Shown in pieces: positions 26,848-34,656 of a DNA stretch of 64,000 nt (position 1 is its first letter; every line of letters starts with the position of its first letter). The DNA is from Bacteroides faecis MAJ27 (GTDB lineage Bacteria > Bacteroidota > Bacteroidia > Bacteroidales > Bacteroidaceae). Location: positions 310,001 to 374,000 of the forward strand of contig NZ_FNNN01000002.1 of NCBI RefSeq assembly GCF_900106755.1, read 5' to 3'. The notes beneath the pieces are model-generated. The model made no database searches and had not been told where the DNA came from. It worked only from the letters and a program-made list of their open reading frames with translations. A program made the position numbers and the translations under genes.

Positions 26848-29334
26848 TTATTCATGTAACTGATAATCTCCGGCTTTATCTGATACGACTTGTTGCAACT
26901 CTTCAAGCGGCATTTCGTCTTTATCGAACTCAACAGTAGCTACCGGAGGGTTCAGTGTTACGACGGCTTTTACTCCATCGATGCTGTTAAGTGCTTTTTC
27001 GACATGTGTGCGACAGTTGTTGCACATCATTCCTTCTACTTTAAAATTCTTCTTCATGTTTTCTTTATTTATTGGTTCAACTTCATTGATGGGTACCACT
27101 TCTTTTTCTGCTGGTGGCACCTCTGTCTTTCTCTGGATTTTCTTCCCTTTCAGACGCAGGCTGTTGGCCACCACACTTACGCTGCTGAATGCCATGGCAG
27201 CACCTCCAATCATCGGATTCAGGAGGAATCCGTTAAGCGGGTAGAGGATACCTGCCGCAATGGGCACTCCAATCAGATTATATATAAATGCCCAGAACAG
27301 GTTCTGATGAATGGTTCTTACCGTGAGCTGGGATAAGCGAATCGTTTCCGGGATTTTCATCAGATCGGACGACAGGATAGTAATCATTGCGGTATCCATT
27401 GCTATGTCGCTTCCTTTTCCCATGGCGATACTCAGGTCTGCCTGTGCCAGAGCTGCGCTGTCATTAATACCATCGCCTACCATCGCCACCTTCTTGCCCT
27501 CCTGTTGCAATTGCTTTATAAAGAGAGCCTTGTCCTGTGGAAGTACACTTGACTTATAATGTCCGATAGCTGCCTTCTGCGCTATTTCTCTGGCGGTGTC
27601 TTCATTGTCTCCTGTCAGCATGTAGACTGTAATTCCCATTTTCCGTAATCTGCGGATGGCTTCTTTTGAAGTCGATTTCATCTGATCTGTTATAGCGATC
27701 ACCGCTATTGCTTTCGTAGAATGACCAAACCAGATAACCGTTTTTGCCTCTTTATGCCAGATGTCTGCCTGTTGCTGTAATTCTTCATCCGGATAAACTC
27801 CGTTGGCAATCAGTAAATCAGAGTTTCCCACATAATAGGTTTCATTATCGACCGTTCCTTTTATACCTTTTCCCGGGATATTCTCAAAACCTGTGACGGG
27901 GATGGCTGTCTCATTCTTCCATTCATTTACAACAGCTTCCGCAAGCGGATGTTCGGACAAACGTTCCAGACTATATAATATATTTCCGGTCTCTTCCGTT
28001 CCTTTGCTCCATAAGCTGTTTACAACAATGGGATGACCTTCGGTGATGGTCCCGGTTTTATCGAGCACCACTGCATCTATCTTCCGTGCGACTTCCAGGC
28101 TGGTGGCATCTTTTATCAGGATTCCCTGTTCCGCTCCCTTGCCTATTCCTACAATCAGTGCCGTCGGAGTGGCCAGTCCCAATGCGCAGGGACAGGCAAT
28201 TATGAGTACGGTAACCATTGCCAGCAGTCCGTGTGTGAAGCCTTCCGTAGGTGCAAACAATATCCAGATGATAAACGACAGAACCGCTATTCCTATAATG
28301 ACAGGTACAAAGATTCCTGCGATTTTATCTACCAGCTTCTGGACCGGCGCTTTACTTCCCTGCGCATCCTGTACCATGCGGATAATCTGTGCCAGCATCG
28401 TGTCCGATCCTGTCTTATCCGTCCTGAAACGAAAAGCTCCTTTCTGATTGATAGTACCTGCATATACCTTTTCGCCGGTCTGCTTGTGTACCGCTACCGG
28501 TTCACCGCTCAGCATACTTTCATCTACGTACGATTCGCCGATTGTCACTGTTCCGTCTACTGCTATGCGTTCTCCCGGCTTGACGGCAATGATATCGCCG
28601 ATACGGGCTTTTTCAATCGGAACAGTCCGTTCGCCCGATTCGGTGATGATAGTGACGGTTTTAGGCTGTAGCCCTATCAGCTTTTTGATGGCGGTCGATG
28701 TGTTTTGTTTAGCCCGTTCTTCCAGTAATCTGCCTAGCAGGATGAAGGCGATAATCATACTTGCCGCCTCAAAGTAAAGATGCGGAGCTACGCCTCGCGA
28801 TAACCAGAAATCGGGGAAAAGCAGGTTGAATACACTGAACAGATAAGCTATTCCGGTGCTGATGGCTACCAGTGTATCCATGTTTGAAGATCCATGTTTT
28901 AATTGTTTCCACGCATGGACGTAGAAACTGCGTCCGAAGCCCAGAACCACGATTGTAGATAGAATCCACACTATATATTTCATCAGTGTGAGCTCGGAAA
29001 ACCACATGCTGATTACCATAACAGGCACTGCCAATGCTACCGCTCCGATTGTTTGGGTTTTCAGTGACCGGTACCTTTTCGCATGTGCTTGTTCCGCCTC
29101 TTCGTTGGTGTCATTGCCTGTATCTGTCAGCAAATCGTATCCGGCATTCTGTACCGCTGTTTTCAATGACTGATCCGAACATTCGTCAGAATCATAAACT
29201 ACCTGTGCGCTGGCTGTTGCATAATTGATAGTTGCTTCGCATACGCCCGGCTGGGCATTTAGTACCTTATCTATTCTGGCTGCACATGACGCGCAGCTCA
29301 TTCCTGTGATCTGATATGTTTTTTTAGTTTTCAT
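26848..29334 (-). CDS. copA: Copper-exporting P1B-type ATPase with N- and C-terminal metal-binding domains
   Basis: Exports Cu(I) from the cytoplasm, 828 residues. An N-terminal HMA domain with GMSCASC (C14, C17) is followed by membrane helices, the actuator loop, the ion site CPC (381-383), the phosphorylation motif DKTGT (D425), the nucleotide-binding part with GDGINDSAALAQADLSIAMG, and the last helices ending near 730. A linker rich in Pro, Glu, Lys and Val joins a C-terminal HMA domain with GMMCNNC (C771, C774). Such a C-terminal domain is unusual. It starts at Met760 after an A-rich stretch and could also be made alone as a 69-residue copper chaperone by internal initiation at 27057. A promoter lies at 29360-29367. 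The metal-sensing AraC-type gene lies just upstream. Confidence 0.94.
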   Translation of the reverse strand: MKTKKTYQITGMSCASCAARIDKVLNAQPGVCEATINYATASAQVVYDSDECSDQSLKTAVQNAGYDLLTDTGNDTNEEAEQAHAKRYRSLKTQTIGAVALAVPVMVISMWFSELTLMKYIVWILSTIVVLGFGRSFYVHAWKQLKHGSSNMDTLVAISTGIAYLFSVFNLLFPDFWLSRGVAPHLYFEAASMIIAFILLGRLLEERAKQNTSTAIKKLIGLQPKTVTIITESGERTVPIEKARIGDIIAVKPGERIAVDGTVTIGESYVDESMLSGEPVAVHKQTGEKVYAGTINQKGAFRFRTDKTGSDTMLAQIIRMVQDAQGSKAPVQKLVDKIAGIFVPVIIGIAVLSFIIWILFAPTEGFTHGLLAMVTVLIIACPCALGLATPTALIVGIGKGAEQGILIKDATSLEVARKIDAVVLDKTGTITEGHPIVVNSLWSKGTEETGNILYSLERLSEHPLAEAVVNEWKNETAIPVTGFENIPGKGIKGTVDNETYYVGNSDLLIANGVYPDEELQQQADIWHKEAKTVIWFGHSTKAIAVIAITDQMKSTSKEAIRRLRKMGITVYMLTGDNEDTAREIAQKAAIGHYKSSVLPQDKALFIKQLQQEGKKVAMVGDGINDSAALAQADLSIAMGKGSDIAMDTAMITILSSDLMKIPETIRLSQLTVRTIHQNLFWAFIYNLIGVPIAAGILYPLNGFLLNPMIGGAAMAFSSVSVVANSLRLKGKKIQRKTEVPPAEKEVVPINEVEPINKENMKKNFKVEGMMCNNCRTHVEKALNSIDGVKAVVTLNPPVATVEFDKDEMPLEELQQVVSDKAGDYQLHE

Positions 29335-29359
29335 ACGCTTTCCCTTTTTTTATTCTTTG

Positions 29360-29367
29360 CAAAGGTA
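29360..29367 (-). promoter_or_regulatory. -7 box of copA
   Basis: Plus-strand CAAAGGTA reads TACCTTTG on the minus strand. The box overlaps the palindrome CTTTGCAAAG (29355-29364), a possible operator. The leader would be about 20 nt. Confidence 0.55.
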
Positions 29368-29417
29368 AGGCGTAAGATGCGGAGGGTTGTTACAGAATTA
29401 TGGATATGATTTATATC

Positions 29418-29993
29418 TTATATTTCATCCAACGGTTCCCGTTTATGTTCCTTGAGCTGCTTGAACTGGCTGGGTGTCATACCGGTCACATTACGAAATT
29501 GTGTACTCAGATGTGCAACGCTTGAGTATTGCAGCAGGTCGGCTATTTCACTGATGGAGAGTTCATCGTAGATAAGCAACTCTTTGATTCGTTCCACTTT
29601 CTGGGCAATATAGTACTTCTCTATGCTGACTCCGTTGACTTCGGAAAACAATTTGCTCAGAAAACTATAGTCGTAGTGGCATTTCTCTTTTAAGTATTCG
29701 GACAATTTAAGTTTGGAGGCATTATCTTCGTAATGTACCAATTCGATGATTGCAGTCCGAATCTGTTCGATGATGCGCATACGTTTATCGTCAATCCATT
29801 CGAATCCGTATTTTTCGAGCGCCTCTTTGATGTTTTTCCAATCATCGGGTTTTAGCTCCTCTTGTACGACAGCCTTGCCCAGTTCCACATTGAGAGGAGT
29901 GAGGTGCAGTCCTTTGAGCATTTCCGTTACAACCAGTACACAACGGTTGCAAACCATGTTTTTAATCAGGATAATGTGATTCTGCTCTGCCAT
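29418..29993 (-). CDS. AraC-type regulator with N-terminal CxxC heavy-metal-like domain
   Basis: 191 residues in two parts. Residues about 5-70 look like an HMA fold: a strand, then KNMVCNRCVLVV with C15 and C18 at the HMA metal position, then a helix, and VELGKAVVQEEL as a strand. Residues about 90-182 form an AraC double helix-turn-helix with KLFSEVNGVSIEKYY and IADLLQYSSVAHLSTQFRNVTGMTPSQFK. No cupin domain is present. Placed 83 bp upstream of copA in the same direction, it is a good candidate for the copper (or related thiophilic metal) sensor that controls copA. Its own promoter carries an inverted repeat at 30045-30071 that may be autoregulatory. Domain reading is from motifs only. Confidence 0.82.
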   Translation of the reverse strand: MAEQNHIILIKNMVCNRCVLVVTEMLKGLHLTPLNVELGKAVVQEELKPDDWKNIKEALEKYGFEWIDDKRMRIIEQIRTAIIELVHYEDNASKLKLSEYLKEKCHYDYSFLSKLFSEVNGVSIEKYYIAQKVERIKELLIYDELSISEIADLLQYSSVAHLSTQFRNVTGMTPSQFKQLKEHKREPLDEI

Positions 29994-30044
29994 AATACTA
30001 CCTTCATTTAATTAATCAGATTCTAAAAGATGCGTTTCAGCAAG

Positions 30045-30075
30045 TTTGCAGGAAACAAACCTGTCTGCAAAAGTA
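30045..30075 (-). promoter_or_regulatory. Promoter with inverted repeat upstream of the metal-sensing regulator
   Basis: TTTGCAG (30045-30051) and CTGCAAA (30065-30071) are inverted with a 13-bp gap. The minus-strand -7 box TACTTTTG (plus-strand CAAAAGTA, 30068-30075) overlaps the right arm. Confidence 0.5.
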
Positions 30076-30220
30076 CGGATTTAAAAAGAAAATCAGCGTT
30101 TTTAGTTTGAGATACTCTGTATTTCATTCTTTATTCGTCTCTTTTTTTGTAGAAATACCCAATGTTTGATGAACAGGTGAATTACAACTTAGAAACTCCT
30201 ATAAGAGTACTTCCGGATAA

Positions 30221-30330
30221 GTACAAGACTTGCTTGTGAGAAGTACTTAAGTTGCTTGGTGCTAGTACTACGTTTGAGTCGGAGATGTACAACATTTGCA
30301 TGAAAGATGTACTACTTTTACTCCGTGCTA
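30221..30330. repeat. Five-unit degenerate tandem array, exact 22-bp period
   Basis: GTAC stands at 30221, 30243, 30265, 30287 and 30309, always 22 bp apart, and most units also share a TTG or TTT near position 10. No spacer or repeat of CRISPR type is seen. It lies upstream of the first recombinase gene in a 604-bp noncoding region. Confidence 0.75.
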
Positions 30331-30347
30331 TTATACAGCTATTTTCT

Positions 30348-30409
30348 GCATTCAGCCGCTATCCCCTTCTATGAAGGCATTTGCGAATGAAGCTGAAAGG
30401 GCTGAATGC
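30348..30409. repeat. Inverted repeat upstream of the first recombinase
   Basis: GCATTCAGCC (30348-30357) is the exact reverse complement of GGCTGAATGC (30400-30409), with 42 bp between. Its function is unknown; it has no adjoining T-tract. Confidence 0.6.
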
Positions 30410-30479
30410 GAAGTGTCAGTACTTTGCTAGTAAATGCACCTTTTGATGTAGCTGATCTGATACCGAACAAATTTATCTC

Positions 30480-30487
30480 TATCTTTG
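30480..30487 (+). promoter_or_regulatory. -7 box of the first recombinase gene
   Basis: TATCTTTG matches TAnnTTTG exactly; the ATG chosen at 30598 is 110 bp downstream. The equivalent box for the second recombinase is at 36096-36103. Confidence 0.5.
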
Positions 30488-30597
30488 TCTTATTAATATT
30501 TGGAGAATAGAAAGTAAAGGTACCGTTGGAGAAGTTGCGGGAAAGGGAATTAACTTCTTCAAAAATGGTCTTTAGTATTATCTTAACTAGTAGAAAA

Positions 30598-31545
30598 ATG
30601 GGGAATTTAATTTCATTTATGAAAGAAGTAGCCAATGGGCTGCGGGAAAGTGGGAATTATGGGACTGCCCACATTTACAGAAGTAGCATGAGTGCTGTCA
30701 TTTCATTCCATGGAAGTGATAAACTTCCTTTCAGGAAAGTTACTCAGGAGTTTCTTAAAAGTTTCGAATCGTATTTGCGGGGAAGAAATTGTAGTTGGAA
30801 TACCGTTTCTACCTACATGCGTACATTGCGGGCAGTGTATAACCGGGCGGTCGACCGCCATATTGCGCCTTATGTGCCCCATCACTTCCGGTATGTTTAT
30901 ACAGGAACGCGCGCGGACAGGAAACGTGCACTCGATAAGGAAGATATGGAACGTTTGATGAAAGAACTTCCGAAACGATTGTGTCAGGAAAATAAAGAGT
31001 TGCAGCGTACGTGTGCGCTATTCTTTTTGATGTTTTTACTTCGTGGAATTCCGTTTGTGGACCTTGCCTATCTGAAAAAGCACGATATGGATGGAAACAC
31101 AATCACTTACCGTCGTAGAAAGACCGGTAGATTATTGACCGTAACTCTGGTGCCGGAAGCCATGAAGCTGATAAAGCGGTATATGAACACCGATCCGGCT
31201 TCTCCTTATCTTTTTTCACTGATTACCAGTGGAGAAGGGACAGAAGCAGCCTATAAAGAATATCAGCTGGCACTGCGTAATTTTAATTATCAGTTAATGA
31301 TTTTGAAACAGGTTTTGGGATTGACTTCAGAATTGAGTTCATACACCGCCCGCCATACTTGGGCTACGATGGCATACTATTGTGAGATACATCCCGGCGT
31401 CATTTCTGAAGCGATGGGACATTCTTCCATCACCGTAACAGAGACGTATCTGAAGCCTTTTAAGAATAAGAAAATTGATGAAGCGAATGTGACGGTAATT
31501 TCTTCTTTAAGAAAGACTTTTTTGAGTAGTAAATTCTTGAATTAG
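30598..31545 (+). CDS. Tyrosine recombinase (DNA invertase) of surface-protein module 1
   Basis: 315-residue site-specific recombinase, roughly 90% or more identical by eye to the copy at 36217-37164. The SAM-like DNA-binding domain spans about 1-105 and the catalytic domain about 110-300. Active-site residues are R149 (LLRGIPF), K175, R252-H253 in YTARHTWAT, H275 in MGHSS and the nucleophile Y284 (TETYL). The first histidine of box II is a tyrosine, as in other Bacteroides invertases. Start 30598 (MGNLISFMK) is preferred over an in-frame ATG at 30526 because the homologous start in the second copy lacks that extension. The stop codon lies 6 bp before the left inverted repeat of an invertible promoter, so it most likely inverts that segment. 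Confidence 0.92.
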   Translation: MGNLISFMKEVANGLRESGNYGTAHIYRSSMSAVISFHGSDKLPFRKVTQEFLKSFESYLRGRNCSWNTVSTYMRTLRAVYNRAVDRHIAPYVPHHFRYVYTGTRADRKRALDKEDMERLMKELPKRLCQENKELQRTCALFFLMFLLRGIPFVDLAYLKKHDMDGNTITYRRRKTGRLLTVTLVPEAMKLIKRYMNTDPASPYLFSLITSGEGTEAAYKEYQLALRNFNYQLMILKQVLGLTSELSSYTARHTWATMAYYCEIHPGVISEAMGHSSITVTETYLKPFKNKKIDEANVTVISSLRKTFLSSKFLN

Positions 31546-31551
31546 AGTAGT

Positions 31552-31573
31552 GTTACTTTGTAGGTAACGGGAA
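31552..31573 (+). repeat. Left inverted repeat (recombination site) of module 1
   Basis: Core GTTAC-TTTGTAG-GTAAC at 31552-31568, extended by GGGAA. The 5-bp arms are inverted around a 7-bp asymmetric spacer, the usual layout of a tyrosine-recombinase crossover site. Confidence 0.88.
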
Positions 31574-31585
31574 GAAAAGACGCTG

Positions 31586-31617
31586 CAAATATGAACATAT
31601 TTTGGAAAACATGCAAA
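31586..31617 (-). promoter_or_regulatory. Promoter inside the invertible segment, module 1
   Basis: On the minus strand TTTG (plus 31614-31617) is followed after exactly 20 bp by CATATTTG (plus 31586-31593), a 7/8 match to TAnnTTTG. It points toward the recombinase gene in this assembly. Confidence 0.75.
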
Positions 31618-31731
31618 CAAAAATGATATTTTTTCTGATAAACTACTAAAAAAAGGAAACACACAGAATAAAACTGCGGATTTTTTGAGAAGAACACGGC
31701 TTGCTCTTTAATTTTTGCAAAAGATTTCCCT

Positions 31732-31759
31732 CCCCTCTGCCATCGTCTGAGAGCAGGGG
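31732..31759 (+). terminator. Hairpin within the invertible segment, module 1
   Basis: CCCCTCTGC pairs with GCAGGGG with a small bulge. It could stop read-through from the recombinase gene into the lipoprotein gene in the OFF state. It is conserved at 37351-37378 in module 2. Confidence 0.45.
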
Positions 31760-31829
31760 TTAAAAATATTCTTTACTTATTTAATGAATGTAGCCCGCAG
31801 ACACCTCTGTCGGGGTGGAAAAACATGCT

Positions 31830-31851
31830 TTCCTGTTACCTACAAAGTAAC
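31830..31851 (-). repeat. Right inverted repeat (recombination site) of module 1
   Basis: Core GTTAC-CTACAAA-GTAAC at 31835-31851, the reverse complement of the left core; over 22 bp the two sites differ at one base. It lies 62 bp before the lipoprotein ATG. Confidence 0.88.
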
Positions 31852-31913
31852 GGGAAGGTGTTATTGAAACTTAGTGTTTAATAATATATTATTAATGTAA
31901 TTTTTAAGTAGTT

Positions 31914-34532
31914 ATGAAGAAAAAATTTATTAGAGTGATGTTTTTCGGAGCATTAGCGCTTTCAACTGTCACCTACGTAGGCTGTAAGGACTACGATGAT
32001 GACATAGACAATCTGCAAACTCAGATTGACGCAAACAAAGCTAGTATCGAAAGTTTGCAGAAGTTTGTAGATAGTGGTAAGTGGGTTACAAATGTGGAAT
32101 CTATTGCAGGGGGATTCAAGATTACATTTAACGATGAAAAATCTTATGAAATCGTAAGTGGTGCCAAAGGTGACAAGGGAGATAAGGGAGACAAAGGAGA
32201 TACAGGTGCGGCTGGTACTCCGGGAGCAGCAGGTGCTGATGGCGCTCCAGGCTCAAAAGTTACTATTGATGAGAAAACCGGCGAATGGCTGATCGATAAC
32301 GAACCTACCGGATGGTTTGCAAAAGGAGAAAATGGAAAGGATGGTAAAGACGGACAATCGCCTTTTATCGGTGAAGATGGATATTGGTACTTTTGGGATG
32401 CAACTGCAGAAGGTGGTAATGGTAAACTTGTACAAGGAGCTTACGCACAGACAAGTGTATATATTGTAAAAGGAACAGACCGCCCGAATTGGGTACTTCA
32501 CGTAGGAGCTCAGAATGCGGATGGTTCATATACTGACCAGACTGTTATTTTGCCGTCTGCTGACAAAATTTCAAGCATGAAAGTAGTAACGCTTATTGGT
32601 AATAAAATAGAGACCCCGACTACTGCTACTACTGTTAATATGTATTATGGACGTGTTCCCAAAGATTTTGAATTCAACGGAAAAAAATATATTGCCGGTG
32701 ATTTATTGACTTCTAAAGGAGCTACAATTAATGCATTAATTAATCCGGTAGATCTTGATCTTAGTGCATATTCTCTTGATTTGACAGATTCTAAAGGCAA
32801 TACAAACTATACAATCGCTGAAGTTGCTCAGAACGTAAGTGAAAAACCGTTAACTCGTGCAGATAAAACACCTAATAAGGGTGTATTCGATTTAAGTATT
32901 GCTGTTGCTGACGGAGTAGCTTACAGTGATCTTCCAGGCAGCAATGATATTGCATATGCTTTAACAACAAAAGATGCTTTTGGAAATGAAATTATATCAG
33001 ACTATGCTGTAAAAGTGACGGCTAAAATGCGGGCAATGTCATGTACTGGTCCTAGTGTAGATGCTGTTTATCGTACGGTACATAGTTTGGATGAACTGGT
33101 TGGGGACAGAATGAATGCAGCTGTTGATTTCTATTATACTATTGAAGGTGCTGATAGAAATACTGCAGAATTATTAGGTGTCAAACTAGATGCGGATGCC
33201 AGAACAATTTATGCAGAAAAAGAAGGAAGAATGCCTGTGACTATTCATTATCTGAAAACAGATGGAACAACGGCAACTACTACCATGAATATTGATTTCA
33301 AGAACATTGTAGTTGATGTAACTGTAGCTGACATGGAATGGACTATCACACCGGATGTGAAGAACCAGTGGACTTCTTCTGATGTGACAGCTATGAAAGA
33401 CTTGCTCAGACAAGGCCGTTATAATATTCAGCTTAAAGAAATAGCTTATACTGACGGTAAGATCCGTGTCAATGGTAAAGATTGGGAATATAATTTTGCT
33501 GATAATAGCATCCAATTCGAACTACAGGCTGCTGATATTGATGGTGAACCTATCACAATTAATACTGTAGATGATTATGCTAAGGGTATAACGTTTAGCG
33601 TGGTAGCTCACTTTAAACCTGCTAAGGTAGCTGCAACATCTCATGATGTAACATTGAATATTGTAGATACTAAGGATAACAATAAGGTTGTATATTCTAC
33701 TAAATTTAAAGTTGTAGTTAAACAAGATAATGATGCAATCTTTAAGTTTGAACCGTTATCAGCATATTTCGATGCTACTAAGACTGAAGCTACTGCTTTT
33801 GGTGAATTGAATGCTAATGGTGATAAGATCCTGTATAACCTGAATAAACTATTCAGTGTATCTGCAGCGGATGCTCAATGTATCACATTTGAAGAAACAG
33901 TACCTACATTCAATGGTGTGAAAGCTGCTGCATGGTTGACTGGTGCAACAGATGCGATAAGTGTAGACCCAATGAAGGATGTTAAAGAAGCTGACGGCGT
34001 AGCTGACGAAGATAATGCAGGTGCATACTCTGCACGTAAGTTTGTCTCTACTTATCATCCGTTTAACAATGAACGTTTGGCTACTTATAGCTATACTTAC
34101 AATTTGACTATTAAGTCACCGATCAAAGAAGGTAAGCAGAAGGGTATTACTGGCAAGTCTCTGTCTTTGGATAAGAAGAGCTTTGAGTTTACAATGAACA
34201 ATACTGATATTAAGTGGCAAGATGTAAATATGAGTGGTAATACTTATATCAATTGGGCTACTGAAACCAGAGTCAGCAAATACACAGTGGCATTAAGTGA
34301 GGTTGCTGCCGGATATATGACAATTCAAGTAGGTACGGGAGTTCTGCACGAAGGTACCGAACCTGTTGAAATTAAGGCAGGTGACAAGGTTACAATTGCT
34401 TTGAAAACGAGTGTAACTGACATCAAGAATGATGTAGCGGCAACTGATAGTTATGTTACTTTGTCTGTTCTGGATAAATGGGGTGCAACAAGTCAATGCA
34501 AAGTTGATGCTCCGCTTAAAAAGAGACAGTAA
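31914..34532 (+). CDS. Phase-variable surface lipoprotein with collagen-like repeats
   Basis: 872 residues, exported lipoprotein: lipobox TYVGC with Cys24, followed by KDYDDDID, an acidic stretch like the Bacteroidetes surface-export signal. A short coiled coil (about 28-55) precedes 11 Gly-X-Y triplets (83-115, many GDK) and a domain with GENGKDGKDGQSPFIG. The rest, up to 872, is beta-rich and not recognised. It is the first gene behind an invertible promoter, with an OmpA-type gene after it. The whole arrangement resembles the phase-variable S-layer lipoprotein locus described in B. thetaiotaomicron (BT1927 family), so a surface-layer or shielding role is inferred. Base composition is visibly more AT-rich than that of the flanking metabolic genes. 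Confidence 0.85.
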   Translation: MKKKFIRVMFFGALALSTVTYVGCKDYDDDIDNLQTQIDANKASIESLQKFVDSGKWVTNVESIAGGFKITFNDEKSYEIVSGAKGDKGDKGDKGDTGAAGTPGAAGADGAPGSKVTIDEKTGEWLIDNEPTGWFAKGENGKDGKDGQSPFIGEDGYWYFWDATAEGGNGKLVQGAYAQTSVYIVKGTDRPNWVLHVGAQNADGSYTDQTVILPSADKISSMKVVTLIGNKIETPTTATTVNMYYGRVPKDFEFNGKKYIAGDLLTSKGATINALINPVDLDLSAYSLDLTDSKGNTNYTIAEVAQNVSEKPLTRADKTPNKGVFDLSIAVADGVAYSDLPGSNDIAYALTTKDAFGNEIISDYAVKVTAKMRAMSCTGPSVDAVYRTVHSLDELVGDRMNAAVDFYYTIEGADRNTAELLGVKLDADARTIYAEKEGRMPVTIHYLKTDGTTATTTMNIDFKNIVVDVTVADMEWTITPDVKNQWTSSDVTAMKDLLRQGRYNIQLKEIAYTDGKIRVNGKDWEYNFADNSIQFELQAADIDGEPITINTVDDYAKGITFSVVAHFKPAKVAATSHDVTLNIVDTKDNNKVVYSTKFKVVVKQDNDAIFKFEPLSAYFDATKTEATAFGELNANGDKILYNLNKLFSVSAADAQCITFEETVPTFNGVKAAAWLTGATDAISVDPMKDVKEADGVADEDNAGAYSARKFVSTYHPFNNERLATYSYTYNLTIKSPIKEGKQKGITGKSLSLDKKSFEFTMNNTDIKWQDVNMSGNTYINWATETRVSKYTVALSEVAAGYMTIQVGTGVLHEGTEPVEIKAGDKVTIALKTSVTDIKNDVAATDSYVTLSVLDKWGATSQCKVDAPLKKRQ

Positions 34533-34598
34533 CAGTAGTTCAAAACAGAGAATAATCTCGTTGGGGTGAAAACCCGGACTTATGAATAACTCTAAACT

Positions 34599-34633
34599 GA
34601 GAGCATCCCTTTTGATTCAGCAGGGATGCTCTC
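34599..34633 (+). terminator. Attenuator-like hairpin between lipoprotein and OmpA genes
   Basis: GAGAGCATCCC (34599-34609) pairs perfectly with GGGATGCTCTC (34623-34633). Only TCTTT follows, so termination should be partial. It lies 67 nt after the lipoprotein stop and 24 nt before the OmpA-type ATG. Confidence 0.7.
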
Positions 34634-34656
34634 TCTTTAAAAGAAAAGAGATAAGT

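Larger units (their letters stand above)
31569..31834. promoter_or_regulatory. 266-bp invertible promoter segment, module 1
   Basis: DNA between the two recombination cores. It carries one good Bacteroides promoter near the left end, reading leftward, and a conserved GC-rich hairpin at 31732-31759 that can act as a terminator. In the present orientation no promoter points at the lipoprotein gene at 31914, so it reads OFF. Inversion would place the promoter near the right repeat with a leader of about 80 nt. The segment has the same length as in module 2 and differs at only a few bases. Confidence 0.85.

Noticed and set aside
30526..30597. N-terminal extension of the first recombinase
   Set aside because: The 24 extra residues are not in frame in the second copy, and the downstream ATG gives matching 315-residue proteins.
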